DNA of 57,287 nucleotides from an uncultured Pelagibacteraceae bacterium (GTDB lineage Bacteria; Pseudomonadota; Alphaproteobacteria; Pelagibacterales; Pelagibacteraceae), in assembly GCA_902578325.1 (NCBI GenBank), contig CACHCM010000003.1, forward strand, positions 1 to 57,287, read 5' to 3'. Positions 38,601-48,810 of this stretch are shown here, piece by piece (within the stretch, counting starts at the first letter, position 1; each line of letters opens with the position of its first letter). Under the pieces are notes generated by a model. That model made no database searches. It had not been told where the DNA came from and saw nothing but the letters and a program-made list of their open reading frames with translations. The position numbers and the translations under genes are program-made.

Positions 38601-38921
38601 TTAATTAGAAAGCTTGAAATAACTAGAGCCTTTTTTACCTGAAAAAATCTCTTCAATTAAAGGGTGTTTTATTGGTTCGTCTGAGTCGTCCATCAACAAG
38701 TTTTGCTCAGAAACATAAGCTTCGTAAGTTATCTCGTCATTTTCTGCTAATAAGTGATAAAATGGTTGATCTTTTCTTGGTCTAACATTTTTTGGAATAG
38801 ATTGATACCATTCTTCAGAATTATTAAATTCAAAATCAACATCATAAATCACACCTCTAAATTCGAAGTGTTTATGCTTTACTATGTCTCCAATTGAAAA
38901 TTTAGCTTTTTGAACTGGCAT
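38601..38921 (-). CDS. hspQ: HspQ / hemimethylated-DNA-binding (YccV-like) protein
   Basis: KFSIGDIVKHKHFEFRGVIYDVDFEF, PFYHLLAENDEITYEAYVSEQNL. Confidence 0.92.
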   Translation of the reverse strand: MPVQKAKFSIGDIVKHKHFEFRGVIYDVDFEFNNSEEWYQSIPKNVRPRKDQPFYHLLAENDEITYEAYVSEQNLLMDDSDEPIKHPLIEEIFSGKKGSSYFKLSN

Positions 38922-39005
38922 TAATATCAGTATGGGTATTTAGAAATAAAAATCAATGCTAAAAATATAAATGTTTTGTGATGTGGCAAATATGTTAATA
39001 TCTTT

Positions 39006-39560
39006 TTGGTGAATAAATCTTTTTTAAAATTTGTTACTGATTTCGGTCCTTTAGCAATATTTTTTTTCTATTATTACAATAGTGGTAAAAATTTATCAGT
39101 AGCAATACCACCACTGATTGTTGCAACTTTAGTTGCATTAGCAATAGTTTGGTTTTTTGAAAAGAAAATTCCTCCAATGCCTTTAGTAAGTGGAATTTTA
39201 ATTACTTTTTTTGGTGGATTAACTATTTATTTTAATGATCCTATATTTATTTATGTAAAACCAACCATTATCAATATTATGTTTGCTCTTGCATTATTTT
39301 TTGGGAAATATTTTACAAATGAACCCATTCTTAAAAAAATTATGGGCAAATCAATTCCTTTAACTGATATTGGATGGGAGATTCTTAATAAACGATGGAT
39401 GTATTTTTTCTTTGGCCTTGCTTTATTAAATGAAATTGTTTGGAGAACACAAACAGAGGAATTTTGGGTTAATTTTAAAGTGTGGGGAATGCTTCCAATA
39501 ACGATAATATTTACAGGGTTTCAAATACCATTAATTAATAAACATAAGATTGATGCGTAG
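39006..39560 (+). CDS. yciB: Septation protein A / YciB family
   Basis: KFVTDFGPLAIFFFYYY, multi-TM, LNEIVWRTQTEEFWVNFKVWG. Confidence 0.93.
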   Translation: MVNKSFLKFVTDFGPLAIFFFYYYNSGKNLSVAIPPLIVATLVALAIVWFFEKKIPPMPLVSGILITFFGGLTIYFNDPIFIYVKPTIINIMFALALFFGKYFTNEPILKKIMGKSIPLTDIGWEILNKRWMYFFFGLALLNEIVWRTQTEEFWVNFKVWGMLPITIIFTGFQIPLINKHKIDA

Positions 39561-39897
39561 TAATTTAAAATTAGTTGTAAATAATCCTCATAATAAAACA
39601 GAGGAAAAACATTTTTTTGAAAAAGATGAGCTTAAAATTATATTAGACTTATATGCTAAGATGGTTTCTGAAGGTTCTTGGAAAGATTACGGTTTAAGTA
39701 TTTCAAGTAAACAAGTGGGGTTTAGTGTTTTTAGAAATGCCACTGAAAATGCACTTTATAAAATTTGTAAAAACTTTAAGCCTAAAAATAAAAATCTTAA
39801 ATATTTGATTACTGATACAAACGGTAAAATACTTAAAAATTCTTACGATTTAAGGATTTTGTTAAAAAATACTATCTGGAAGAAACTTCAAAAATAA
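39550..39897 (+). CDS. DUF2794-like conserved alphaproteobacterial protein
   Basis: FFEKDELKIILDLYAKMVSEGSWKDYGLSISSKQVGFSVFRNA. Confidence 0.8.
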   Translation: MMRSNLKLVVNNPHNKTEEKHFFEKDELKIILDLYAKMVSEGSWKDYGLSISSKQVGFSVFRNATENALYKICKNFKPKNKNLKYLITDTNGKILKNSYDLRILLKNTIWKKLQK

Positions 39898-39899
39898 AT

Positions 39900-40661
39900 T
39901 TATCTTCTTTGACCAAATAATCTTAATAGCATTATAAATAGATTGATAAAATCTAAGTATAAAGTAAGAGCGCCCATTACAGCTTTTTTGCCCATTAACT
40001 CACCTGTGTCTGAGGCAACATACATATTTTTGATTTTCTGAGTGTCATAAGCTGTTAAACCAACAAATATTAAAACACCTAAAATTGAAATCACAAAATA
40101 CATCATAGAAGATTTCATAAAGATGTTAACAATTGAAGCTATAATTATTCCAATTAGACCCATCATTAAAAAAGATCCTAACTTTGTAAGATCTCTTTTA
40201 GTTGTGTATCCATAAATACTCATCGCTCCAAATGTTGCAGATGTAATGAAGAAAACTCTTGTTACACTCATTCCAGTATAAACCAATAAAATTGAAGATA
40301 ATGATAGACCCATCAAAGCTGCAAAAACCCAAAAGGTAGTTTGTGCCTTTGATGCACTCATTTTATTAATTCCAAAACTCATGTAAAAAACGATACCTAG
40401 AGGTGCTAACATTACAAGCCATTTAAGACCTGATAAATAAATTGCATTCCCCATCTGCGTTAGACCAACGATTGAACCTGCATCATTAGTAACAACAGAC
40501 ATTTTAAATGTTAATAGTGCTACTATTCCAGTTAGCAATACACCTGTTGCCATGTAATTATAAACTTTTAGCATGTAGGCTCTTAAACCTTCATCCATTA
40601 CAGCAGCTGTTTGTTGTGCTGCTTTCGCTCTGTTTAGTATTCCGTTTTTATCAAATTCCAT
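39900..40661 (-). CDS. Bax inhibitor-1/YccA family membrane protein
   Basis: Seven-TM ORF; YNYMATGVLLTG, VFVGLTAYDTQKIK. Confidence 0.92.
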   Translation of the reverse strand: MEFDKNGILNRAKAAQQTAAVMDEGLRAYMLKVYNYMATGVLLTGIVALLTFKMSVVTNDAGSIVGLTQMGNAIYLSGLKWLVMLAPLGIVFYMSFGINKMSASKAQTTFWVFAALMGLSLSSILLVYTGMSVTRVFFITSATFGAMSIYGYTTKRDLTKLGSFLMMGLIGIIIASIVNIFMKSSMMYFVISILGVLIFVGLTAYDTQKIKNMYVASDTGELMGKKAVMGALTLYLDFINLFIMLLRLFGQRR

Positions 40662-40737
40662 AATAAGTAATATATATATTCTTTTACTAATTATTCAAGA
40701 TACCTTAAAAGATTAACAAAATTTTAACTTAATATTT

Positions 40738-41775
40738 ATGATGAATTACAAAAATTTAGGTAATAGCGATATTAAAGTGAGTACAATTTGTCTCGGTACT
40801 ATGACGTGGGGAGAACAAAATACTGAGCTTGAGGCATTTGAACAAATGGATTTTGCTTTAGATCAAGGAGTAAACTTTTGGGACACTGCTGAATTATATG
40901 CAGTACCACCAAGAAAGGAAACCTATGGTGATACAGAAGAAATTATTGGAAACTGGTTTGAAAAAACAAAAAAAAGAGACAAAGTCATTCTTGCAACAAA
41001 AGTTGCTGGTCCAGCAAGAGACTATTTAAGAAGTGGAGAAAATAGTTTTACAGGTCCAAACTTAGAATCTGCTTTAGATGACAGTCTTAAAAGACTTAAA
41101 ACTGATTATATAGATTTATATCAACTTCATTGGCCAGAAAGAAATGTAAATAATTTTGGAAGACTTGGTTATGTTCATAAGGAAAATGAATGGAATAAAT
41201 TTGAAGATGTTCTTGCAGAATTAAATAAATATATTGATCAGGGAAAAATAAGATACGTTGGTTTATCAAATGAGACCCCTTGGGGAGTTTTAAATTATCT
41301 TCAGTTATCCAAAGATAAAAAGTTGCCAAGAATGATGTCAATCCAAAATCCTTATAGTTTATTAAATAGATCTTACGAAGTTGGACTAGCTGAAGTTTCT
41401 ATAAGAGAAAACATTGGCTGCTTAGCTTACTCACCATTAGCAAGTGGATATTTAAGTGGAAAGTATAGAAACAAGAATTTCCCCAGAGGATCAAGAATGG
41501 AGAGAGATTTCGATTTCTGGACAAGGTATAGAAAGCCAAATACTGAGGATGCAGTTGAACATTATTATAAAATTAGTGAAAAGTTTGATCTAGATATGAG
41601 TCAGATGGCGATAAAATTTTGTGAAATCCAGGACTTTATGACTAGTGTAATAATTGGAGCAACTACAATGGAGCAGTTGAAAACAAATATAGAAAGTGTA
41701 AATGTAAACTTATCTGATGATCTCATTAATGAAATTAACCACGTACAAACAATTTATCCAAATCCATGTCCATAA
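40738..41775 (+). CDS. Aldo/keto reductase (Tas-like)
   Basis: LGNSDIKVSTICLGTMTWGEQNTE, DTAELYAVPP, YSPLASGYLSGKY. Confidence 0.93.
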   Translation: MMNYKNLGNSDIKVSTICLGTMTWGEQNTELEAFEQMDFALDQGVNFWDTAELYAVPPRKETYGDTEEIIGNWFEKTKKRDKVILATKVAGPARDYLRSGENSFTGPNLESALDDSLKRLKTDYIDLYQLHWPERNVNNFGRLGYVHKENEWNKFEDVLAELNKYIDQGKIRYVGLSNETPWGVLNYLQLSKDKKLPRMMSIQNPYSLLNRSYEVGLAEVSIRENIGCLAYSPLASGYLSGKYRNKNFPRGSRMERDFDFWTRYRKPNTEDAVEHYYKISEKFDLDMSQMAIKFCEIQDFMTSVIIGATTMEQLKTNIESVNVNLSDDLINEINHVQTIYPNPCP

Positions 41776-42278
41776 TTAAAAAAATTACAATATTGTTAGG
41801 AATATTTTTTATAAGTGGTGTTGCTCAAGTTTCAGCTCAGGAAATTAAAAAAATTGGTAAATATAAAGATTGGGAGGCAATGGTCATTATGGATGCTGAA
41901 GGTAAAGTATGCTTTGCGCAATCTTTACCTATTTTGCAAGCACCCAAAACTAATAAAAGAGATGCAAAATTATTTGTAGCATTTAGACCAAACGACAATA
42001 TAAAAAATGAAGTAAGTGTTACCCCGGGTTATGAGTTCAACAAAAATAATTCTGTAACAGCTGCTTCAGGGAAGAATAAATTTAAATTTGATATTAAAGA
42101 ACAAGGTTTTGCGTGGATTGCAGACAATAAAATCGAATTAAAAATGATCAAACAAATGAGAAAAGGATCTAGAATTATGATCACTGGATACAATCAACAA
42201 GGTTCTCAAACAATTGATCATTACTCATTGCTAGGATTTACTAAAGCGTATAACGCTTCAAGAAAAGCTTGTAGTTAA
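41766..42278 (+). CDS. Invasion-associated locus B (IalB)-like periplasmic protein
   Basis: Signal peptide, KIGKYKDWEAMV...CFAQSLP, GSQTIDHYSLLGFTKAYNASRKAC. Confidence 0.8.
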   Translation: MSIIKKITILLGIFFISGVAQVSAQEIKKIGKYKDWEAMVIMDAEGKVCFAQSLPILQAPKTNKRDAKLFVAFRPNDNIKNEVSVTPGYEFNKNNSVTAASGKNKFKFDIKEQGFAWIADNKIELKMIKQMRKGSRIMITGYNQQGSQTIDHYSLLGFTKAYNASRKACS

Positions 42279-42282
42279 TTCA

Positions 42283-43470
42283 ATGAAATCAAAAAAGAAA
42301 ATTGTTCTAGCTTATTCTGGAGGGCTCGATACTTCTATAATTTTAAAATGGCTTCAAGAAAATTATGATGCAGATGTAATTTGTTATACAGCAGATGTTG
42401 GACAAGAAATTGATAGAAAAAAAATTATTACTAATGCAAAAAAATTTGGTGTTAAAAATATAATTATTAAAGATTTAAAAGATATTTTTGTTAAGGATTA
42501 TGTTTATCCCATGATCAGAGGACACGCGATCTATGAGGGTGTTTATTTATTAGGGACATCAATAGCAAGGCCTCTTATTGCAAAAGATCAAATAAGAGTA
42601 GCTAAAAAATTTAAAGCATATGCAGTTTCGCATGGCGCAACTGGTAAAGGTAATGATCAAGTTAGATTTGAATTAGGCTATCATTATTTTGGTCCTAAAA
42701 TAAAAATCATAGCTCCGTGGAGAATTTGGAAACTAAAATCTAGAACAGATTTAATAAATTATGCAAAAAAACATGGCATAGCTATTCCTAAAGATAAAAA
42801 AGGTGCACCTCCCTTTTCAGTGGATGATAATTTATTCCATACATCAACTGAAGGTAAGGTTTTAGAAAATCCAAAAAATTCAGCTCCAGAATTTATTTTT
42901 CAACGAATAGTTTCTCCTGAAAAAGCACCTAACAAACCATCTTTTGTTACTATTAATTTTAAAAATGGTGATCCTTTTGGAATTAATGGAAAAAAATTAT
43001 CTCCAGCTAAATTATTAACAAAGTTAAATGGTCTAGCAGGCAAAAATGGAATTGGAAGAGTTGACTTAGTAGAGAATAGATTTTTAGGTATTAAATCTAG
43101 AGGAGTATATGAAACACCTGGTGGAACTCTTTTACTCAATGCTCATCGAGCAATTGAGTCTGTTACCTTAGACAAAGAAACTATGCATAAAAAAGATCAG
43201 ATAATGTCTAGATATGCAGAATTAATTTACAATGGTTATTGGTATTCAAAAGAAAGATTTAAACTTCAAAAAATTGTAGATTTAAAAAGAAGCAAAGTTA
43301 ATGGCTCAGTTAAACTTAAATTGTATAAAGGAAATATTTCAATTCAATCTAGAGTTACTAATAGCAGTGCTTACTCGATGAAAAAAGTCTCATTTGAGGA
43401 AAATAAGTCATTTAATAAATCTAACGTTGAAAGATTTATCAATTTTCATAAAAAAAAGCTTCGTTATTAG
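42283..43470 (+). CDS. argG: Argininosuccinate synthase
   Basis: VLAYSGGLDTSIILKWL, GVYLLGTSIARPLIAK, GATGKGNDQVRFE. Confidence 0.97.
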   Translation: MKSKKKIVLAYSGGLDTSIILKWLQENYDADVICYTADVGQEIDRKKIITNAKKFGVKNIIIKDLKDIFVKDYVYPMIRGHAIYEGVYLLGTSIARPLIAKDQIRVAKKFKAYAVSHGATGKGNDQVRFELGYHYFGPKIKIIAPWRIWKLKSRTDLINYAKKHGIAIPKDKKGAPPFSVDDNLFHTSTEGKVLENPKNSAPEFIFQRIVSPEKAPNKPSFVTINFKNGDPFGINGKKLSPAKLLTKLNGLAGKNGIGRVDLVENRFLGIKSRGVYETPGGTLLLNAHRAIESVTLDKETMHKKDQIMSRYAELIYNGYWYSKERFKLQKIVDLKRSKVNGSVKLKLYKGNISIQSRVTNSSAYSMKKVSFEENKSFNKSNVERFINFHKKKLRY

Positions 43471-43527
43471 TAACGTTTAGGACAAATTAACATTTGTTTA
43501 AATTACTAAAAATTATATCCTTAGATC

Positions 43528-43986
43528 ATGGAATCAATAAAGAATTGGATGAGAGATGCTGCAAATATTTTATTTGATGATAGTAAGAATGATCTACGCG
43601 CACTTCCTAAAACAGTTAGATTGCAAATTCTTTTAGTTTTAAGTTTTATTTGGACTACTGTTTTTAGTTTATATGTTTTTTCTTACACAACTTTCGCATT
43701 TGGATGGGCTGGACTTTTTTTAGCTCATATAGGTTTAATATTTGCCGTCTATATGACTTTTAAACAATTTCATAGAGCAGAAGAGAAGTCTGCAAGTGTT
43801 TTTCAAACAAAAAATTTTGATCCTTTTAAAATCATGGTCATAGTTTTTGTAATAGTATTTATATTCGTATTTTCAAAAGGAATAGAGGTTTTGACAAGTC
43901 CAAACCCGAACTCTTATTCAATCCCTTATGATGGTCCCTTAAAATCTGCAATTGAAAAATGGTTACCTTTTAGTAAAGATAAATAA
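43528..43986 (+). CDS. Hypothetical membrane protein
   Basis: Three-TM-like ORF abutting the PsiE-like gene. Confidence 0.75.
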   Translation: MESIKNWMRDAANILFDDSKNDLRALPKTVRLQILLVLSFIWTTVFSLYVFSYTTFAFGWAGLFLAHIGLIFAVYMTFKQFHRAEEKSASVFQTKNFDPFKIMVIVFVIVFIFVFSKGIEVLTSPNPNSYSIPYDGPLKSAIEKWLPFSKDK

Positions 43987-44366
43987 TGGATAAAATAGCA
44001 AAAAACTTACAGTTAGCATTAATGGTTATTATCTTAATCAGTACTGTTATTGCTGTTGGGATTGAAATGAAAAACATGTTTTTAAATCAATCAGTTACAT
44101 TAGCAGATTTGCTTTTAATGTTTCTTTACTTGGAGGTACTAGCAATGGTAAGGGTTTTTTGGAACCAACAATCTATTAGTATTACCCTGCCACTTCTTAT
44201 TGCGATTACCGCCCTTGCACGATTTATTATTCTACAAGGCAAAGAAATGGATCCCACTGCACTTGTTTATGAAGCAGTAGCTATTTTGTTAATAGCTGGA
44301 GCAATTGTTGTTTTAAGATTGAGACATAGTGACAAATTAGGTCTTAAGAAAAAAAAATCAAAATAA
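43986..44366 (+). CDS. PsiE-like (phosphate-starvation-inducible) membrane protein
   Basis: DLLLMFLYLEVLAMVRVFW, LARFIILQGKEMDP motif pattern. Confidence 0.75.
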   Translation: MDKIAKNLQLALMVIILISTVIAVGIEMKNMFLNQSVTLADLLLMFLYLEVLAMVRVFWNQQSISITLPLLIAITALARFIILQGKEMDPTALVYEAVAILLIAGAIVVLRLRHSDKLGLKKKKSK

Positions 44367-44372
44367 TTTAAA

Positions 44373-45512
44373 ATGATATTTGAAGCTTCAAGGGCTAAGG
44401 CCTTAAATCAATTAAATAATTTTGTTGAGAATAATCTTAGAGAATATTCTAAATTAAGAAATTTTGATTTTGGACCTGAAAAAAGATCTAATATATCTTG
44501 CTTATCACCATATATAACTCATGGAATAATCAATGAGCAAGAAGTCATTCAGAAAGCTCTAAGTAAATTTTCTTTTTCAAAAAATGAAAAGTTTATTCAA
44601 GAAGTTCTATGGCGAACTTATTGGAAAGGTTGGTTAGAACTTAGGCCAAATGTTTGGGCTGATTATCTTATTGAATTAAATCAAATCAAAAATGAATTTA
44701 AAGATAATAAAGATTATATTGCTGCAATAGAAGGAAAAACAAAAGTAGATTGCTTTAATGAGTGGGTGGAAGAACTTAAAGAAAACAATTATTTGCATAA
44801 TCACACAAGAATGTGGTTTGCTAGTATTTGGATTTTTACTTTAGAATTGCCTTGGCAATTAGGTGCAGAATTTTTTATGCAACACCTTTATGATGGAGAT
44901 ACTGCATCAAATACTCTTGGGTGGCGATGGGTTGCGGGTATTCAAACTCAAGGAAAACATTACCTTGCAAGTGAATGGAATATTAAAAAATTCACTAACA
45001 ATAGATTTCAAAATATAAAATTAATTGAAAATGCTCCTCCAAAAGTATCTGAAAAATCTTATCAAATAATTAAAAAGGATTTCAATAACCCACAAAAGAT
45101 TGAGAATAAGAATCTTTTAATTTTTGAAAATAATCTCTCGTTTGAAATCACTGAATTTAAGGAAAACAACTTTAAGAAAATTTACTTAGTTTCTAATAAA
45201 AATGAAAATAGAGCAATCAAACTAAGTGAAAAGTTAGTGAAATTTAAATCTCATTTAATAGAAGACCAAGAACAAAGATTAAAAAATCAATCTATTGATT
45301 GTCAAATTATAGATATAAGTGAATTAACAAATATTGAAAATTATTACAGTTTGTATCCAACAGTAGGTGAAAATTTAGATTTTTTAAATTCTAATAATTT
45401 AAAAATAAATTTTTTATATAGAAATCTCGATCAATTAGCTTGGCAATACTGTAATAAAGGTTTTTTTAATTTTAAAAATTATATTCCTAAAATAGTTTCA
45501 AGCTTTAATTAA
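44373..45512 (+). CDS. Photolyase/cryptochrome FAD-binding-domain protein with C-terminal alpha/beta-like domain
   Basis: LSPYITHGIINEQEV, LWRTYWKGWLE, NNYLHNHTRMWFASIWIFTLELPWQLGAEFFMQHLYDGDTASNTLGWRWVAGIQT; no N-terminal antenna domain. Confidence 0.85.
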   Translation: MIFEASRAKALNQLNNFVENNLREYSKLRNFDFGPEKRSNISCLSPYITHGIINEQEVIQKALSKFSFSKNEKFIQEVLWRTYWKGWLELRPNVWADYLIELNQIKNEFKDNKDYIAAIEGKTKVDCFNEWVEELKENNYLHNHTRMWFASIWIFTLELPWQLGAEFFMQHLYDGDTASNTLGWRWVAGIQTQGKHYLASEWNIKKFTNNRFQNIKLIENAPPKVSEKSYQIIKKDFNNPQKIENKNLLIFENNLSFEITEFKENNFKKIYLVSNKNENRAIKLSEKLVKFKSHLIEDQEQRLKNQSIDCQIIDISELTNIENYYSLYPTVGENLDFLNSNNLKINFLYRNLDQLAWQYCNKGFFNFKNYIPKIVSSFN

Positions 45513-45730
45513 AACCAACGAACCATTCCAATAATTCCAGCGGTTGCATAAAAAAATTGCAAAAATAAAATTCCTTTATGACCACCTCTATAGGCCCAAA
45601 TTCCAATTAAAATGGCTGACAATAACAGTAGACAAAACCCAAAAAATTCTATGCCTATATTTAAAGCGACAAACAAAGAATATAAAATAGCTGTTATAAC
45701 TCCTGCCCATTCAAAAATTTTATTATTCAT
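45509..45730 (-). CDS. Small hypothetical membrane protein
   Basis: 73-aa two- to three-TM ORF overlapping neighbours by 4 bp. Confidence 0.7.
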   Translation of the reverse strand: MNNKIFEWAGVITAILYSLFVALNIGIEFFGFCLLLLSAILIGIWAYRGGHKGILFLQFFYATAGIIGMVRWF

Positions 45731-46446
45731 AGAAGTTTTTTAAAATTATTATAAAGGATTGTAGAGTAGTTATTCATATCTTTCATGTTATCTTTTGCAG
45801 ATTGATCAAACTTTTCTAACGCACAATTACCAAGCTGATTCTCTAAAGCTTTTTTATACTCTGGAACACACCCCCACTCATTTACCGTTGTATCTTTTAT
45901 TTCTATATGAAATTGAATTCCATAAGCATGATTTTGATATTTAAAAATTTGATATTTAGTGATTGGTGAAGAGGCTAATAAAGTTACATCTTTATTATTT
46001 TCAATACCCTTAACCTCATATGAATGCCATTGTAAACTTTTAATTGTATCAGGAAATTTTGAAAACAATTTATCTATATTTTTTTCACTTGAGAAATTTA
46101 TATCCATAATACCAATTTCCGCTGGTTTAGATTTAACCACTTTTCCGCCCACTACTTCTCCCAAAAGCTGACAACCTAAACAAAAACCTAAATAGGGTTT
46201 CTTTAGATCTACAACAAATTCTTTAATTCTTTTTTTTTCTTCTATTAACCAAGGATATTCTTGTTCCATATAAGTATCCATTGGTCCTCCCATGCAAAAC
46301 ATTCCATCAAATTTACTTAAATCATCTGGTATTTTTTCACCTTCATCTAATTCAATAGTGGTTAGTTTAAATCCATCAGCCAACATCAAATCTTTAATGT
46401 AACCAGGGTCTTCTATTTTAATATGTTGTAATACTATTATATTCAC
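45727..46446 (-). CDS. Class I glutamine amidotransferase
   Basis: MCMGGPMDTY, PYLGFCLGCQLLGEVVGGKV (Cys nucleophile), YGIQFHIE. Confidence 0.9.
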   Translation of the reverse strand: MNIIVLQHIKIEDPGYIKDLMLADGFKLTTIELDEGEKIPDDLSKFDGMFCMGGPMDTYMEQEYPWLIEEKKRIKEFVVDLKKPYLGFCLGCQLLGEVVGGKVVKSKPAEIGIMDINFSSEKNIDKLFSKFPDTIKSLQWHSYEVKGIENNKDVTLLASSPITKYQIFKYQNHAYGIQFHIEIKDTTVNEWGCVPEYKKALENQLGNCALEKFDQSAKDNMKDMNNYSTILYNNFKKLL

Positions 46447-46451
46447 TAAGA

Positions 46452-46580
46452 TTAACTTAGCTTAGAACACTTCTTTGAACAATATTTTACTCTTTCCCAA
46501 TTTAACTTCCATTTTTTTCGCCATGCAAAAGGTCTTTTACAGACAGGACATGTTTTAGTAGGCAAATTTTCTTTTTTCAT
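46452..46580 (-). CDS. DUF2256-like small Zn-ribbon protein (absent from supplied ORF list)
   Basis: Manual translation: [42 protein letters not shown]; CxxC...CxxxC; 4-nt overlap with the CryB-like start. Confidence 0.85.
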   Translation of the reverse strand: MKKENLPTKTCPVCKRPFAWRKKWKLNWERVKYCSKKCSKLS

Positions 46581-48070
46581 CCAATTGTATTTTGTTTAAT
46601 GAATTTATCGGCATCTGATAAAATTAATTTTTTTCTTTCAGATTTCATTTTGTCAAATATCCTTACCATCATCGATAGACGAGGATTTTTTAAAAAGAAT
46701 TTTCTGTTTCGATCTATGAATCTCCAGTAAAGACCATCCATGGTGTTACACCAATCACCTTTCTTAAAATCCATCATTTTCATAAAATATGCAGACCCAC
46801 AAATATAAGGTTTGGTTGCAAATATTCCTCCATCGCTAAATAATCCCATTCCATATACATTTGGAACCATTACCCAATCTGAGGAGTCTACAAACATCTC
46901 CATGAACCACTTATAAACAATTATTGGCTTTATTTCACAAAGGTTCATTATGTTTGATAAGATCATTAATCTTTCAATGTGATGAGACCAACCATGATTA
47001 ACAGCATTTTTAATTGCATAATCTAAAGGTGGAAGACCGGTGGTGCCATCGTACCAAGAACCTTTCATTTTTCTATTTTGTTTAAAAAAATTTCCATTTT
47101 CCATTTCTTTTGAATATGACTGATAAATTCCACGCATAAATTCTCGCCAACCAATTACCTGGCGGATGTAACCCTCTAAAGAATTAATTCTAATTTTATT
47201 TTTTTTATGAAAGTCTAAAACTTTTTGGATAACAAATTCAGGAGTAATTAAACCTAAATTTATATAAGGACTTAATGCACTATGGAACAAAATATTATCT
47301 TTTTGATCAACTGCATCCTCATAATCACCAAATAAGTTTGATTTTTCTTTTATAAAAAAATTTAAAAGTTTAACTACATCTTCGTGTTCTGTTGCAAACC
47401 AAAAATTATTTGTATTCCCTGGGTGATTTTTAAATTCCTTTTCAATAATAGGCTTTAATTTTTTTGTATGAATGGTTTCATTTATTTTTGGAAATTTAGG
47501 AATTGAAATATTTTTAGGTAATTTATTTCTATTATCTTCATCAAAGCTCCATTTACCCCCGATTGGATCACCATCTGACTCCATCAATATTCCAGATTTT
47601 TTTCTAACATCTTTGTAGAAAGTTGCCATAAAAGGTTTTTTTGATTTTGATAAATAATTTTTAAATTCAGCTCTTGAATTTAAAAACATAGGAGTTTGAA
47701 TAACATTCCAGTGTATATTCTCTTTTTTTAAAAATTGTGAAATTTTTTTTTCAAAAAATTTATCTTCAACTTCAAAACTTGAAATTTCTTTTACTTTTTT
47801 TTGTGTAATTATTTTTTTTAATTTTTTTAAATAATCTTCATTAAATTCTTTATCTTCGATTTTAAAGTAATCTAATTTAAATTTGTTTTTTCTTAATCCG
47901 TCTGCATAAGAACGCATAGAAGATAAAAATAATAAAATTTTTTGTTTGTGATGCTTTTCATAAGTGCATAAACCCTTATCTTCAGCCATAAAAAATAGGT
48001 GGTCTTTTTTGAAGCGGTCTAGGTATTTTGTTGGAAATAATTGATTACCAAGTATAAAAAATAACTTCAT
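46577..48070 (-). CDS. Deoxyribodipyrimidine photolyase-related protein (CryB / FeS-BCP / prokaryotic 6-4 photolyase-like)
   Basis: [84 protein letters not shown]. Confidence 0.92.
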   Translation of the reverse strand: MKLFFILGNQLFPTKYLDRFKKDHLFFMAEDKGLCTYEKHHKQKILLFLSSMRSYADGLRKNKFKLDYFKIEDKEFNEDYLKKLKKIITQKKVKEISSFEVEDKFFEKKISQFLKKENIHWNVIQTPMFLNSRAEFKNYLSKSKKPFMATFYKDVRKKSGILMESDGDPIGGKWSFDEDNRNKLPKNISIPKFPKINETIHTKKLKPIIEKEFKNHPGNTNNFWFATEHEDVVKLLNFFIKEKSNLFGDYEDAVDQKDNILFHSALSPYINLGLITPEFVIQKVLDFHKKNKIRINSLEGYIRQVIGWREFMRGIYQSYSKEMENGNFFKQNRKMKGSWYDGTTGLPPLDYAIKNAVNHGWSHHIERLMILSNIMNLCEIKPIIVYKWFMEMFVDSSDWVMVPNVYGMGLFSDGGIFATKPYICGSAYFMKMMDFKKGDWCNTMDGLYWRFIDRNRKFFLKNPRLSMMVRIFDKMKSERKKLILSDADKFIKQNTIG

Positions 48071-48097
48071 AGTTAAATATAACTAATAAAATTTTTT

Positions 48098-48808
48098 ATG
48101 TCAGAAAAATATGTAATTTTTGGTGCGACAGGTTCTATTGGGTCAAGTTTAGCAGAACAATTAAAAAACTCTGGAAACGATATTCATTTAGTCGGAAGAA
48201 ATGAAAGTGAACTTAGTTCTGTCTCTGAAAAACTTGGATGCTCACATACCGTTGCAGATGTTTTAGAGGATGGGTTTATAGAAAAAGTTAAATCAGATGT
48301 TTCTGAAATTAAAGGCCTAGCTTATTGTGTAGGTTCAATTGATTTAAAACCATTAAGAATGGTAAATGAACAAGACTTTCAGAAATGCATGAAGCTTAAT
48401 CTTTATTCCGCTGTAGAAGCTATTAAAGGATATCAGGAAAGTTTAAAAAAAAATAAAGGTTCAATAGTATTATTTTCTACCGTTGCTGCTCAAAGAGGTT
48501 TTACCAATCATGCAATTATAGCCTCAGCAAAAGCTGCTGTTGAAGGATTGACGGTTTCTCTTGCAGCAGAATTCGCTCCAAACATAAGAGTAAATTGTGT
48601 GGCACCAAGTTTAACAAAATCTAAAATAGCAGAACCAATGTTAAAAAATACTGCTATAGCTGAAGGTATTGCAAAAGCACATCCTCTTAAAAGGTTAGGT
48701 GAAGGTAAAGACTCTGCTGCTCTAGCTAAATTCTTACTAACAGAAGATAGTTCTTGGGTTACAGGCCAAATAATTGCTGTAGATGGTGGTAGATCTAAAC
48801 TTTCATAA
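48098..48808 (+). CDS. SDR-family oxidoreductase
   Basis: IFGATGSIGSSLAEQL, NYA-like AYCVGSID, SAKAAVEGL, DGGRSKL. Confidence 0.9.
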   Translation: MSEKYVIFGATGSIGSSLAEQLKNSGNDIHLVGRNESELSSVSEKLGCSHTVADVLEDGFIEKVKSDVSEIKGLAYCVGSIDLKPLRMVNEQDFQKCMKLNLYSAVEAIKGYQESLKKNKGSIVLFSTVAAQRGFTNHAIIASAKAAVEGLTVSLAAEFAPNIRVNCVAPSLTKSKIAEPMLKNTAIAEGIAKAHPLKRLGEGKDSAALAKFLLTEDSSWVTGQIIAVDGGRSKLS

Positions 48809-48810
48809 AG

